The position numbers and the translations under genes were made by a program. Below are positions 7,358-15,987 of a stretch of DNA of 64,000 bases, in pieces. Position 1 is the stretch's first letter; every line of letters starts with the position of its first letter. The DNA is taken from NCBI GenBank assembly GCA_015067835.1, contig SVLS01000001.1:1-64000 (forward strand), in the 5' to 3' direction. The notes under the pieces were generated by a model. That model had not been told where the DNA came from, did no database searches, and was given only the letters and a program-made list of their open reading frames with translations. Origin of the DNA: Oscillospiraceae bacterium (lineage in GTDB: Bacteria > Bacillota > Clostridia > Oscillospirales > Oscillospiraceae).

Positions 7358-8296
7358 TTATTTCTTGGTGAATCGATACTGGGCTGCGCCGGTATCAACA
7401 TCGTAATGTTCCATCTTGAAGTCCAGATCGCCGGCCTTTGCCAGGGCTTCCATCACCACTGTGGTGGTCATGGAGAACCATTCAGATACATCCCGGCCGG
7501 TTTTTCGCAGGTGCTTCACACCGGGGCAGTAGGCGATCTTGACGGTAAGACTGTTGTCATCCTGCAAAATCTCCAGGGCATCCTCGGCCTTTTCTGCTAT
7601 ATAAGTGCTGCGGATTTTTTCAGAAATGGCATCAAAGGGGTTTTCTTTGATCTTCTCCAAAACTGGTTTATACACATTCCGGGTGAATATCTCCAGATAT
7701 TCCCGAACATCGGCCTCTCCGTGGAACTGTCCCAAATATTCGATTCCCATATTCATGGAACTATGGAAATCCGGGTGGAAGTATTCGTGGTCAGCCGCGT
7801 GGAATTCTTTGACCACGGTGTTTTTGTCCATGTGCATAACGCCCTTGAACTTTTTTGTGTCCCAAATCACGGAATTGCAGCCGGCCTTGTCCACATCCAG
7901 GTGATTCCGGATCCAGGTCAGACCCTCGGCCTCCAAAGCGGAGCGATAGTAGTCACAGTGGTCGCAGTAGTGGGGATAGGGTTCAATGCCCAAAGTTTCC
8001 TTGAATTCCAAGAGCCGACCCTTGGAGGGGCAGCGGTGCATATTCTTTATAAACCAGCCTTCCTCCAAATTGTAGATGAAGGTCACTTCGGAGGATTCCT
8101 CGGTGAGGGTGCCGGTCCAGTAGTCCACGCAGCCTTTTACACCGTCCTTGCGGACAAAGTTAATAAGAGGAATTCCTTTGCCTGTGGGCTTGAAGAGAAA
8201 GTCCCAAAGTTGATCTACCTCTGCCCGGCCGTATTTCCGGTCCAAAAAGGCGAACAGCTCATTGTAAGACAGGATAAATTCAGTGCAGGAAATCAT
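7358..8296 (-). CDS. Unrecognised 312-residue protein of the sugar operon
   Basis: I do not recognise this family. It is soluble, without signal peptide or membrane segment. A cysteine/histidine cluster around residues 120-135 (HYCDHCDYY) could bind a metal, and His-rich stretches follow (AADHEYFHPDFHSS). The middle part (the CxxCDYYR segment followed by CNSVIWDTKKF) faintly recalls the thiazoline-carboxylate hydrolase-like fold, but not enough to name it. The start has AAGGAGG in front, and it sits 12 bases upstream of the glycosidase-like gene and 14 bases downstream of yhcH. It therefore probably acts on the same substrate. Confidence 0.6.
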   Translation of the reverse strand: MISCTEFILSYNELFAFLDRKYGRAEVDQLWDFLFKPTGKGIPLINFVRKDGVKGCVDYWTGTLTEESSEVTFIYNLEEGWFIKNMHRCPSKGRLLEFKETLGIEPYPHYCDHCDYYRSALEAEGLTWIRNHLDVDKAGCNSVIWDTKKFKGVMHMDKNTVVKEFHAADHEYFHPDFHSSMNMGIEYLGQFHGEADVREYLEIFTRNVYKPVLEKIKENPFDAISEKIRSTYIAEKAEDALEILQDDNSLTVKIAYCPGVKHLRKTGRDVSEWFSMTTTVVMEALAKAGDLDFKMEHYDVDTGAAQYRFTKK

Positions 8297-8310
8297 AAGA
8301 TGCCTCCTTG

Positions 8311-8769
8311 TCAGATTTTTACTTTGCCAATAATCTTTTTTACCGTTTGGGGGATATTGTCGCAGCAGGCAGGGGAATGGGCATCTTGGGGGAAGAGAAC
8401 AATAAAACTACCGGAAGAAAGACGGACAGGGGTCGCATCTGCATCGGTTTGCGCCAACAAAGCATCAATTTCCGGGTTAAAGGCTTTTGTAACTGCACAA
8501 AGCTGGTTAGTAGGCTTCACAAAAATGATTTCCTCGCCCTCCACCATATACATCACATCTATGTATTTTTGGTGGGCTTCGCATAAAGCACCCTCCGGAG
8601 AATGGGTTTCATAACTGTTCAGCAGAAGAAACAGATTGTCTCCGTCTATATCTATACGTCCACCGGGATAATTATCCGGGGTATATTTTGCCATCTCTTT
8701 CAGCGCCTTAGTCACGCCGGTATGAATGTCTGCATAGCAGGAGGCATTTTCAATCAGATCCAGAATCAT
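8311..8769 (-). CDS. YhcH/YjgK/YiaL family protein (DUF386)
   Basis: A 152-residue single-domain cupin of the family that includes EbgC and the sialic-acid anomerase NanQ. Diagnostic stretches are EAHQKYIDVMYMVEGEE, LSSGSFIVLFPQDAHSP and the closing VKKIIGKVKI. Family members usually accelerate sugar anomer interconversion or accompany catabolism of sialic acid and related sugars. It lies 11 bases downstream of the lyase gene, a pairing seen in nan-type operons, which supports a sugar-acid substrate. Confidence 0.85.
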   Translation of the reverse strand: MILDLIENASCYADIHTGVTKALKEMAKYTPDNYPGGRIDIDGDNLFLLLNSYETHSPEGALCEAHQKYIDVMYMVEGEEIIFVKPTNQLCAVTKAFNPEIDALLAQTDADATPVRLSSGSFIVLFPQDAHSPACCDNIPQTVKKIIGKVKI

Positions 8770-8780
8770 AGCAATTATCC

Positions 8781-9659
8781 TTACAGTTCGCCAATTTCTT
8801 TCAGCATTTTTTCAATTTCAGGGACATACTCAGGCTTGATAGGGGAGCAGTAATCGGGACAATGATAGCCTTCGTATCCCAAAAGATTCATGGTGGTGGA
8901 GTAGGCAGGCCACAGATTCCAGCCGATGAAGGCATCCCGGAGGGCAACGATGTTGTTCAGGCACTCTGCGGCGGTGGTGTAATCGCCGGCTGCCATAGCC
9001 TTGAACATCTTGCCGGTGTTCACCGGGGTGCAGGAGCACATACCGTCTAAGCACTTGTCAATGCCCCATTTGTAGGCAATGTCGAAGGTATCAAGACCGG
9101 AGTACACCATAATAAAATCCTTGGGAACATCGGGATTCAGGGTCAGCTTGCGGAACATCTGCTGATCAGCGGACTTGATGCCAATAAAATTGGGAACATC
9201 CCGCAGCAGCTCCAGTACCATATCATAGGTGATTTTAGTTTGGGTCACGCTGGGAAGATCGTACAGGAGAATACTGTGGCGGGTAGATGCGGCAACGCCT
9301 TTGAAATAGTTCATCATCTGATCCCGGCTGCAGGTGGAGTAGTAAGGGGCCGTGAAAACAAAACCGGCAATATCAAGGTTTTCCATAGCGGCCATACGTT
9401 CTTTTGCACGGGCGATGGAGGTATCCATTGCACCTACAAATACCGGCACCCGTCCGGCTGCAGCCTCCACCGCAGTGGTGGCTACCTCCGGGCATACATC
9501 CTGCTTCAGTGCAGCCTGCATACCCATGGAACCCATGCACAAAAGACCGACTGCTCCGGCATTGATCTGATCCTCAATTTGTTTGCGGTAGCTTTCCACA
9601 CAGAGATTTCCTTTTGCGTCCAAAGGTGTGCCTAATGCGGGAACAAAACCTGCTTTCAT
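8781..9659 (-). CDS. DapA/NanA-type aldolase or lyase
   Basis: The 292-residue class I aldolase of the dihydrodipicolinate synthase/N-acetylneuraminate lyase superfamily has Schiff-base Lys162 in FIGIKSADQ and the proton-relay Tyr133 in LLYDLPS. The carboxylate-binding loop reads GSMGM instead of the usual GSTGE, so it is not DapA proper. Such enzymes cleave 2-keto-3-deoxy sugar acids or sialic acid to pyruvate plus an aldehyde. It is the first gene of the operon, with GGAGG before the ATG and a clear promoter 40-60 bases upstream. Confidence 0.85.
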   Translation of the reverse strand: MKAGFVPALGTPLDAKGNLCVESYRKQIEDQINAGAVGLLCMGSMGMQAALKQDVCPEVATTAVEAAAGRVPVFVGAMDTSIARAKERMAAMENLDIAGFVFTAPYYSTCSRDQMMNYFKGVAASTRHSILLYDLPSVTQTKITYDMVLELLRDVPNFIGIKSADQQMFRKLTLNPDVPKDFIMVYSGLDTFDIAYKWGIDKCLDGMCSCTPVNTGKMFKAMAAGDYTTAAECLNNIVALRDAFIGWNLWPAYSTTMNLLGYEGYHCPDYCSPIKPEYVPEIEKMLKEIGEL

Positions 9660-9694
9660 AATTATATTCCTCCAATGTAATATTGTATAGGTCT

Positions 9695-9723
9695 ATTTTA
9701 CTGCCCGCGTTGTGGGCTGACAA
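9695..9723 (-). promoter_or_regulatory. Promoter of the sugar-degradation operon
   Basis: On the minus strand TTGTCA (9718-9723) and TAAAAT (9695-9700) have a 17-base spacer. The site lies in the short gap shared with the divergent AraC gene, the expected place for control by that regulator. Confidence 0.6.
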
Positions 9724-9806
9724 TCTTTGAAGGGGTCAAAAATCCGGTAAATGTGTCCTAAATTAACAAAAATAAAAAGAAATTGTCTTTTTGGGAAATA
9801 ACTTCC

Positions 9807-9835
9807 TTGACAACCGAAGCCGGTGATTTTACAAT
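9807..9835 (+). promoter_or_regulatory. Promoter of the AraC-family regulator gene
   Basis: TTGACA (9807-9812), a 17-base spacer and TACAAT (9830-9835), followed by AAGAGGTG and the ATG at 9856: a near-consensus sigma-A promoter. Confidence 0.75.
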
Positions 9836-9855
9836 AAAACAAGAGGTGATACCCT

Positions 9856-10671
9856 ATGAGCAAAATGGCAAATCGCTGGGAAACCCCGATGGGCGGGGTG
9901 ATTCCCTATCTGCAGTGGAGCGAACTATCCGCAGAAGAACTGAACTTTTGGAAAACCGGTCGCCACAACCACGCATCCTATGAGCTGCATATCATTCTGC
10001 AAGGCCGGTGCAGCCTGTTTATCAACAATGCAGAACTGTCCTTAGAGGCCGGGCAGGGGGTTATCATCTCTCCGGAGGTGTACCACGGCCCCAATACTGT
10101 GGAGCAGCCCTTCAGCCGTTTTTCCGTTGCCTTTTACCCGGCCGAAAATTTGCTGCCCGCGGGGGATTTTCTCGCCTTTCAGGCTGACGAAACCATAATC
10201 CATATTTGTAATTGTATTTTGCAGGAACTCAAGCAGACAGAGGACTTATTTCACAAAGAATTGCTTTCCGACCAATTCGGTCAGCTGATCCTTACTGTGC
10301 TGCGGACAGTAAAAGAAAATCCGCCTGCCAAGGCCATCGCTTATCCAAAGCAACTGGAGGATATGACGGTGATCGATCGATTCTTCGTCACCACACCCCC
10401 CAGGCAGCGCACCAAGGAGAATTTGGCCAATCTCTTAAACTGCTCCCAGCGGCAGGCGTTGCGAAAAATTTATGCCCTTTACGGTATGAGTTTTCAGAAA
10501 AAGCAAATGCTCTCCCAGATCGAAACCGCCCAGCACCTGCTGCGGACTACGGATCAAAGTGTGGACGAGATCTGTGAGGCAGTGGGCTATTCCGACCCCG
10601 CCGCTTTTTATAAAGCCTTCAAGCTGTTGGCCGATACTACACCGATTAAATATCGCAAAAATACAACCTAG
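9856..10671 (+). CDS. AraC-family transcriptional regulator
   Basis: The 271-residue protein has an N-terminal cupin sensor domain (about residues 20-115; HNHASYELHIILQG, GQGVIISPEVYHG) and a C-terminal double helix-turn-helix (about 180-268), ending with DEICEAVGYSDPAAFYKAFK. It is transcribed away from the sugar operon from a shared intergenic region, so it probably senses the pathway's sugar and switches the operon promoter. The start has AAGAGGTGATACCCT before the ATG. Confidence 0.9.
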   Translation: MSKMANRWETPMGGVIPYLQWSELSAEELNFWKTGRHNHASYELHIILQGRCSLFINNAELSLEAGQGVIISPEVYHGPNTVEQPFSRFSVAFYPAENLLPAGDFLAFQADETIIHICNCILQELKQTEDLFHKELLSDQFGQLILTVLRTVKENPPAKAIAYPKQLEDMTVIDRFFVTTPPRQRTKENLANLLNCSQRQALRKIYALYGMSFQKKQMLSQIETAQHLLRTTDQSVDEICEAVGYSDPAAFYKAFKLLADTTPIKYRKNTT

Positions 10672-10759
10672 TCCAAATGATTAATAATAGATTATGTGTT
10701 TATATCTCTCATTGAGATCATCTTTATCCACAAATAAACAACGCCAATTTTCACCCGGC

Positions 10760-10781
10760 GTTGGTGTCAAAATTGGTGTCA
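10760..10781. repeat. Second pair of GTTGGTGTCA-like decamers
   Basis: GTTGGTGTCA and ATTGGTGTCA are 12 bases apart, matching the arrangement at 1959-1980. This copy lies about 80 bases from the intact tRNA-fMet, as the first lies about 115 bases from the broken copy. Confidence 0.4.
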
Positions 10782-10831
10782 AATGCGTTTTGATATATTG
10801 CATTTCATCTCAAAAAGTCACAAAAACAAAG

Positions 10832-10859
10832 AAAAACCACGGCAAAAGCCGTGGTTTTT
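10832..10859 (-). terminator. Terminator of the tRNA-fMet gene
   Basis: AAAACCACGGC and GCCGTGGTTTT form an 11-pair stem with a tight loop, directly beyond the CCA end of the tRNA. T-runs occur on both strands. Confidence 0.8.
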
Positions 10860-10860
10860 A

Positions 10861-10936
<76 letters not shown>

Positions 10937-11017
10937 ATATTTAGCACTTTCTGAGTGCCTAGGTATTATAGCACGGGTAAGTTTATTTGTCAACCCTTTT
11001 TCGTTCTTCAGAATACG

Positions 11018-11051
11018 ACAAAAAAGGACAGACCCGGTCAGATCTGTCCTT
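11018..11051 (-). terminator. Terminator of glyS
   Basis: AAGGACAGA and TCTGTCCTT form a nine-pair stem followed on the minus strand by a run of six T. It lies just after the glyS stop. Confidence 0.8.
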
Positions 11052-11057
11052 CATTGT

Positions 11058-12485
11058 TTAGAAATAGCACTTCTCAGCAATATATGCCTTCAAATCCTTA
11101 ATGGGAACACGCACCTGCTCCATGGTATCCCGGTCGCGGACAGTTACGCAGTCATCAGCGGGCGTAGTCTCATCGCCCACGGTCTGGAAGTCCACAGTGA
11201 TACACAGAGGTGTGCCGATTTCGTCCTCACGGCGATAGCGCTTGCCGATGGAGCCGGAATCATCAAAGTCCACCATAAAGTCCTTACGCAGCTCTGCATA
11301 AATCTCCTCAGCCTTGGGAGACAGCTTCTTGCTCAGGGGCAGGATAGCCGCCTTGAAGGGTGCCAGAGCCGGATGCAGACGCAGAACGGTACGGACATCG
11401 TCCTTTCCGTTCTTATCCTGACCGACGACCTCCTCGTCATAAGCCTCGCACAGGAATGCCAGCGCCACACGGTCGCAGCCCAGGGAGGGCTCAATGACAT
11501 AGGGGATATAGTGTTCATTCTTCTCCTGGTCGTAGTATTCCAGGGACTTGCCGGAGGCCTCCTGGTGACGGCCCAGGTCATAGTCAGTACGGTCAGCAAT
11601 GCCCCACAGTTCGCCCCAACCGCCACCGAAGGGGAACTGGTACTCAATGTCCGTGGTTGCACGGGAATAGAATGCCAATTCAGCAGGGTCGTGGTCACGC
11701 AAACGCAGGGAATCTTCCTTGATACCCAGGCTCATCAGCCAATTCTTGCAGAAATCCTTCCAGTAGGCAAACCACTCCAGGTCGGTGCCGGGCTGGCAGA
11801 AGAATTCGCATTCCATCTGCTCGAACTCACGGGTACGGAAGGTGAAGTTGCCAGGCGTAATCTCGTTACGGAATGCCTTACCCACCTGGCAAACGCCAAA
11901 GGGCAGCTTCTTCCGGGTTGTACGCTGAATATTTGCAAAATTCACGAAAATACCCTGGGCGGTTTCAGGCCGCATATAGACGGTGGAGGAGGAGTCCTCG
12001 GTAACGCCCATCTGGGTCTTGAACATCAGGTTAAACTTACGGATAGAGGTAAAATGATGCTTGCCGCAGCTGGGGCAAATGACATCCTCGTGAGAAGCAA
12101 TGTATGCATCCATCTCTTCCTGGCTCATGGCATCCACATTCACATCCTTGCCGGACTCGGAAGCGGAAATCAGCTGGTCTGCTCTCTGCCGGGAGCCGCA
12201 GCCCTTGCAGTCCACCAGCGGATCAGAGAAAGAGCCCACATGTCCGGTGGTCACCCAAGTGGTGGGATTCATCAGAATGGCAGCGTCCAGACCCACATTA
12301 TAGGGAGACTCCTGCACAAATTTCTTCAGCCACGCTTTTTTCACATTGTTCTTGAACTCCACACCCAGAGGGCCGTAGTCCCAGGAGTTTGCCAAGCCGC
12401 CGTAAATCTCCGAGCCGGCGTACACGAAGCCACGGTTCTTACAGAGATTTACAATCATATCCAAGGTTTTTTCGCTGTTTTTCAT
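11058..12485 (-). CDS. glyS: Glycyl-tRNA synthetase, single-chain (alpha2) type
   Basis: The 475-residue class II synthetase charges tRNA-Gly with glycine. Family signs are SRGFVYAG-type N terminus ([14 protein letters not shown]), [18 protein letters not shown], the motif-2 region [25 protein letters not shown], and C-terminal anticodon-binding [12 protein letters not shown]. Two CxxC pairs (CKGC, CPSC) probably bind zinc in the insertion. It is the homodimeric eukaryote/Gram-positive form, not the GlyQ/GlyS heterotetramer. The ATG at 12485 is preceded by GGAGG; the tracked start five codons upstream overlaps it. No T-box leader fits between promoter and start. Confidence 0.95.
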   Translation of the reverse strand: MKNSEKTLDMIVNLCKNRGFVYAGSEIYGGLANSWDYGPLGVEFKNNVKKAWLKKFVQESPYNVGLDAAILMNPTTWVTTGHVGSFSDPLVDCKGCGSRQRADQLISASESGKDVNVDAMSQEEMDAYIASHEDVICPSCGKHHFTSIRKFNLMFKTQMGVTEDSSSTVYMRPETAQGIFVNFANIQRTTRKKLPFGVCQVGKAFRNEITPGNFTFRTREFEQMECEFFCQPGTDLEWFAYWKDFCKNWLMSLGIKEDSLRLRDHDPAELAFYSRATTDIEYQFPFGGGWGELWGIADRTDYDLGRHQEASGKSLEYYDQEKNEHYIPYVIEPSLGCDRVALAFLCEAYDEEVVGQDKNGKDDVRTVLRLHPALAPFKAAILPLSKKLSPKAEEIYAELRKDFMVDFDDSGSIGKRYRREDEIGTPLCITVDFQTVGDETTPADDCVTVRDRDTMEQVRVPIKDLKAYIAEKCYF

Positions 12486-12526
12486 TGCAATATCCTCCAA
12501 ATTTTCGGATCGTTTTTTGTTGATTT

Positions 12527-12555
12527 ATTATACATAGCCTGCCGACAGAAATCAA
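12527..12555 (-). promoter_or_regulatory. glyS promoter
   Basis: On the minus strand TTGATT (12550-12555), 17 bases, then TATAAT (12527-12532), directly between plsC and glyS. Confidence 0.65.
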
Positions 12556-12564
12556 GCTATTTCT

Positions 12565-13392
12565 TTATTCCGCCGCTACCAGCTCCGGACCCAGATCCTT
12601 CGCCATCAGCTCATATACCATCTGTGCAATCTCAACGGTGTTCATTTCTGCATATTCTTCCGGCTGGATGGTCTTGACCACATTCAAATAGACCTCCGTC
12701 GCCTTCAGCTTGGGAATATTCTTAAAAATCTGGGGTGAATTTCTCACTGTGCACACCACGATGGGCACCTTGGTCTTTTGGGCAATTTTGAAAACGCCGC
12801 TGCGGAAATGGTGCAAAAGCCCATCGCCTTTGATGTAGCCCTCCGGGAACACACCCATGGACACCTCATCCTCTTTGATCAGGCGGATGCTGTTGATAAT
12901 GGTTTTCAGCGCTTCCCGGTCATTTTCCCGGTTGATGGGCTGGCACATAATTTTGTGCATAAGCGGACCAATCAGGAATTTGGAAGTATTCTCCCGCTTT
13001 GTGATAAAAGCCAGCTGATGTCCCTTCATCACCTGAAGCAGAATCACCGGGTCTGTCTCGCTCAGGTGGTTGCACACCACCACGAACCGCCCCTGCTTCG
13101 GGATACGGTGACTGCCTTTGGTATGAATGTGCACCCGCAGAGCCTTCACAATGGCAGAAATATAGAGATTCATCATCGTTCTGTAAAACCGGCTGTCGTG
13201 CTCCTGGGGTTTCCTTTGGTCCACCAGCAGGCACGCAATCCACAGAAACAGAAATGCCAGAATCACAAAGCCTAAAGCGCTTCCCAAAAAGCAGACCGGT
13301 GCCAGCCATAGGCTGTGCAGTCCTGCCTGTGCTGCAATGCACACGACGGCGCTGACCAGTCCGGAAGCGACGGCAATTCCGCCTAAAAGCAT
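12565..13392 (-). CDS. plsC: 1-acyl-sn-glycerol-3-phosphate acyltransferase (PlsC family)
   Basis: The 275-residue membrane-bound acyltransferase starts with a hydrophobic hairpin (about residues 1-55), followed by the catalytic NHLSETD (HxxxxD box), a GPLMHK segment and the substrate-binding FPEGY. It adds the second acyl chain to lysophosphatidic acid in phospholipid synthesis. The start is the ATG at 13392 with GGAGGGG in front; the tracked ORF adds 11 residues that include this ribosome-binding site. It is divergent from an acyl-CoA ligase gene, consistent with a lipid theme. Confidence 0.88.
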   Translation of the reverse strand: MLLGGIAVASGLVSAVVCIAAQAGLHSLWLAPVCFLGSALGFVILAFLFLWIACLLVDQRKPQEHDSRFYRTMMNLYISAIVKALRVHIHTKGSHRIPKQGRFVVVCNHLSETDPVILLQVMKGHQLAFITKRENTSKFLIGPLMHKIMCQPINRENDREALKTIINSIRLIKEDEVSMGVFPEGYIKGDGLLHHFRSGVFKIAQKTKVPIVVCTVRNSPQIFKNIPKLKATEVYLNVVKTIQPEEYAEMNTVEIAQMVYELMAKDLGPELVAAE

Positions 13393-13495
13393 AGTTTCCC
13401 CTCCACTTATCCGTATTTTCCTCATTATACTCTATTTTTTCAAAGGAAACAAGTGGAAAATACATTGTGTAGGGGTAGAAATTATAAGAATAAAA

Positions 13496-13504
13496 TGGTA
13501 TAAT
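13496..13504 (+). promoter_or_regulatory. Extended -10 promoter of the acyl-CoA ligase operon
   Basis: TGGTATAAT is an extended -10 element (TGnTATAAT) with a poor -35 region, 34 bases before the ATG at 13538. Confidence 0.5.
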
Positions 13505-13537
13505 ATTGTATTATCCTCAACGGAAAGGTATTTGACT

Positions 13538-15253
13538 ATGGCTCTGTCCCAAAATGCTCCCTGGCTTGCCTATTACGGAAACACTCCGGCATCGCTTTCC
13601 TATCCGGATTGCTCGATGTATGAGCTGGTCGCACAGGCTGCGCAGAAGCATCCAAAAACAACCGCCTATATTTTTATGGGACGGAAAACTGACTATTCTG
13701 CCTTTTTGCAGCGAATTGACGCTGCTGCAAAAGGGCTGACTGCCATAGGCATCAACAAGGGCGACCGGGTAACGCTGTGTATGGCCAACACCCCACAGGC
13801 GCTGGACTGCTTTTATGCGCTGAACCGCATTGGCGCCATTGCCAATATGATTCATCCTCTTTCCGCACCGGAGGAAATTGCCCTTTGCATCAATATGTCT
13901 CACAGCAAGGCTGTTTTGACCTTGAGTCAGTTCTACGAAAAGGTTGCTTCTGTAAAGAATCGTTTGGAAGCACCCTGTCAGATCATCATCGCCCGGATTC
14001 AGGAAGAGCTGCCTCCGGTTACGAAGCTTTTCTATCCCCTGTCTCAAACTGCCCGAAAGGAAAAGCCTTTGCCTGCCGCCGGCTATATTCTTTGGTCGGA
14101 TCTGCTGAAAAAGGGACAAGGCATCTCCTTACCAGAGCATCAGGCTGCCGCTGATGACTGCGCCGCAATTCTCTATTCCGGTGGAACCACCGGCACCACC
14201 AAGGGGATTTTGCTATCCAACCGCAACTTTAACTGTCTGGGTCTGCAAACCATTGCCGCCTCCGGCTATCCGGACATTTCCGGAATGAAAATGCTGGCAG
14301 TAATGCCGATTTTCCACGGCTTTGGTCTCGGAGTCGGCGTGCATACGCCCTTGATTGGCGGCGCAACCTGCATTCTGGTGCCTCAATTCAGCATCAAAAC
14401 CTATTCCCGGATTCTGCGCCGGCAGAAGCCGGATTTTATCCCCGGCGTGCCTACCCTTTTTGAAGCGCTGCTGCGGTGCAAAAATCTGGAAAATGTAAAT
14501 CTTGGATTTCTCAAGGGCATTTTTTGCGGTGGCGACACCCTCTCTCCTTTGCTAAAAAAGCGGGTGGATGCCTTTTTGAAAGCCCACGGCTGCACGGAGC
14601 AGATTCGGGAAGGCTATGGTGCCACCGAATGTATCAGCGCTTCCTGTCTGACACCTAAAGATTATGCCCGGGAGGGCTCTATTGGTGTTCCCTTCCCTGA
14701 CACCTTCTATAAAATTGTCAAGCCCGGCACCACAGAGGAGGTTCCTCCCCATAGGGAGGGAGAAATCTGCATTTGCGGTCCGACGGTTATGCTTGGCTAT
14801 ATGGACAACCCCGAGGAAACAGCCCAGGCTCTGCAAATTCATCCCGATGGCAAGCGCTGGCTTCATACGGCAGATTTAGGCTTTATGGATGAGGACGGAT
14901 TTGTATACTTCCGTCAACGCCTGAAGCGGATGATTGTATCCTCCGGCTACAATATTTACCCCTCTCAGCTGGAAAGCATTCTTGACCGCCACGAAAAGGT
15001 TTTGCAGTCCTGCGTGGTGGGCGTAAAGGACGATTATAAAGGTCAGCGGGTGCACGCTTTCGTCGTACCGGCACCGGGCATTACGCCTGATGATGCCCTC
15101 CGGGAAGAGCTTCTGGCTTATTGCCGCAACTGCTTTGCCAAATTTGCGATGCCCCGGCAAATAGAATTCCGTACCGACCTTCCAAAAACCGCTGTAGGCA
15201 AAGTCGCCTACCGGATTCTGGAGGCGGAAGCCAATGAAAAGGCAGGATTATGA
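13538..15253 (+). CDS. AMP-binding acyl-CoA synthetase/ligase
   Basis: The 571-residue ANL-superfamily enzyme has the P-loop YSGGTTGTTKG near residue 213, the adenine-binding YGATE, the hinge region around RLKRMIVSSGYNIYPSQLE, and the C-terminal catalytic lysine in LPKTAVGKVAYR. It activates a carboxylic acid with ATP and transfers the acyl group to CoA; chain length cannot be read from sequence. The tracked ORF begins 67 codons upstream inside the divergent plsC region; the ATG at 13538 (AAAGG upstream) begins the recognisable domain. First gene of a plus-strand run with two membrane genes. Confidence 0.88.
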   Translation: MALSQNAPWLAYYGNTPASLSYPDCSMYELVAQAAQKHPKTTAYIFMGRKTDYSAFLQRIDAAAKGLTAIGINKGDRVTLCMANTPQALDCFYALNRIGAIANMIHPLSAPEEIALCINMSHSKAVLTLSQFYEKVASVKNRLEAPCQIIIARIQEELPPVTKLFYPLSQTARKEKPLPAAGYILWSDLLKKGQGISLPEHQAAADDCAAILYSGGTTGTTKGILLSNRNFNCLGLQTIAASGYPDISGMKMLAVMPIFHGFGLGVGVHTPLIGGATCILVPQFSIKTYSRILRRQKPDFIPGVPTLFEALLRCKNLENVNLGFLKGIFCGGDTLSPLLKKRVDAFLKAHGCTEQIREGYGATECISASCLTPKDYAREGSIGVPFPDTFYKIVKPGTTEEVPPHREGEICICGPTVMLGYMDNPEETAQALQIHPDGKRWLHTADLGFMDEDGFVYFRQRLKRMIVSSGYNIYPSQLESILDRHEKVLQSCVVGVKDDYKGQRVHAFVVPAPGITPDDALREELLAYCRNCFAKFAMPRQIEFRTDLPKTAVGKVAYRILEAEANEKAGL

Positions 15254-15254
15254 T

Positions 15255-15974
15255 ATGAAAAAACGAATCTGGGAACTGGATGCCCTGCGAGGGCTCTGTA
15301 TTCTGGGTATGGTGGTCGTCCACTTTATTTACGATTTGGTGGAGCTGTACGGCCTGGTCGCCTGGGAATACCCTCCCCTGTTCACCTTTGTCAAGCAATG
15401 GGGCGGTGTGCTGTTTTTACTGATTTCCGGCATCAGCGTTACCTTAGGCTCTCATTGTATCCGCCGGGGTCTGCTGGTATTCGCCTGCGGACTTGTATGC
15501 ACCGCCGTCACTGTGGGAATGTATCATTTCCAAATGGCCGGCAAAAGCATCATTATTTACTTTGGTGTGCTGCATTGTCTGGGCGTGTGTATGCTTCTGT
15601 GGCCGATTTTTCGCAAGCTGCCACATTGGGCGCTGGCACTTTTGGGACTTTGCCTGGCCATCATCGGTCTGTATTTATTAGGGCGTCCGGGACTTCCTTT
15701 CCCCTATTTGATGCCTCTTGGGCTGCCCTGGTCCGGCTTTTCTTCTTCGGATTATTTTCCGCTGCTCCCCTATTTTGGCTTTTTCCTCATTGGGTGTGCG
15801 TTGGGACGCAGCGTATATCGAAAGAAGCAAAGCCTTCTGCCCAAGGTCAACGCCAATTTCTTTCTCATTCGTTTTTTAACGCTGTGCGGCAAGCACTCTT
15901 TATGGATTTATTTGCTTCATCAACCCCTGCTCAGCGGTATTTTCTATTTGATTATGTGGCTGCAGCCCAAATAA
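15255..15974 (+). CDS. DUF1624 / heparan-N-acetyltransferase-like membrane protein
   Basis: The 239-residue polytopic protein begins with ELDALRGLCILGMVVVHFIYD, the signature opening of the DUF1624/acyltransferase-3-like group. About seven hydrophobic helices follow and the end is HSLWIYLLHQPLL. Such proteins are thought to transfer acyl groups across or at the membrane. The ATG at 15255 sits one base beyond the ligase stop codon, with AGGA inside the ligase's last codons, so the two are translationally coupled. Substrate unknown. Confidence 0.75.
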   Translation: MKKRIWELDALRGLCILGMVVVHFIYDLVELYGLVAWEYPPLFTFVKQWGGVLFLLISGISVTLGSHCIRRGLLVFACGLVCTAVTVGMYHFQMAGKSIIIYFGVLHCLGVCMLLWPIFRKLPHWALALLGLCLAIIGLYLLGRPGLPFPYLMPLGLPWSGFSSSDYFPLLPYFGFFLIGCALGRSVYRKKQSLLPKVNANFFLIRFLTLCGKHSLWIYLLHQPLLSGIFYLIMWLQPK

Positions 15975-15987
15975 CGGAGGTCATCCT

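Noticed and set aside
6683-8614. 643-codon plus-strand ORF opposite the sugar operon
   Set aside because: It is antisense to three minus-strand genes with clear ribosome-binding sites and family motifs. It arises from codon bias and has no start signal or recognisable domain.
12486-12564. T-box riboswitch upstream of glyS
   Set aside because: The promoter lies only about 40 bases from the start codon, leaving no space for a T-box leader, and no T-box consensus is seen.
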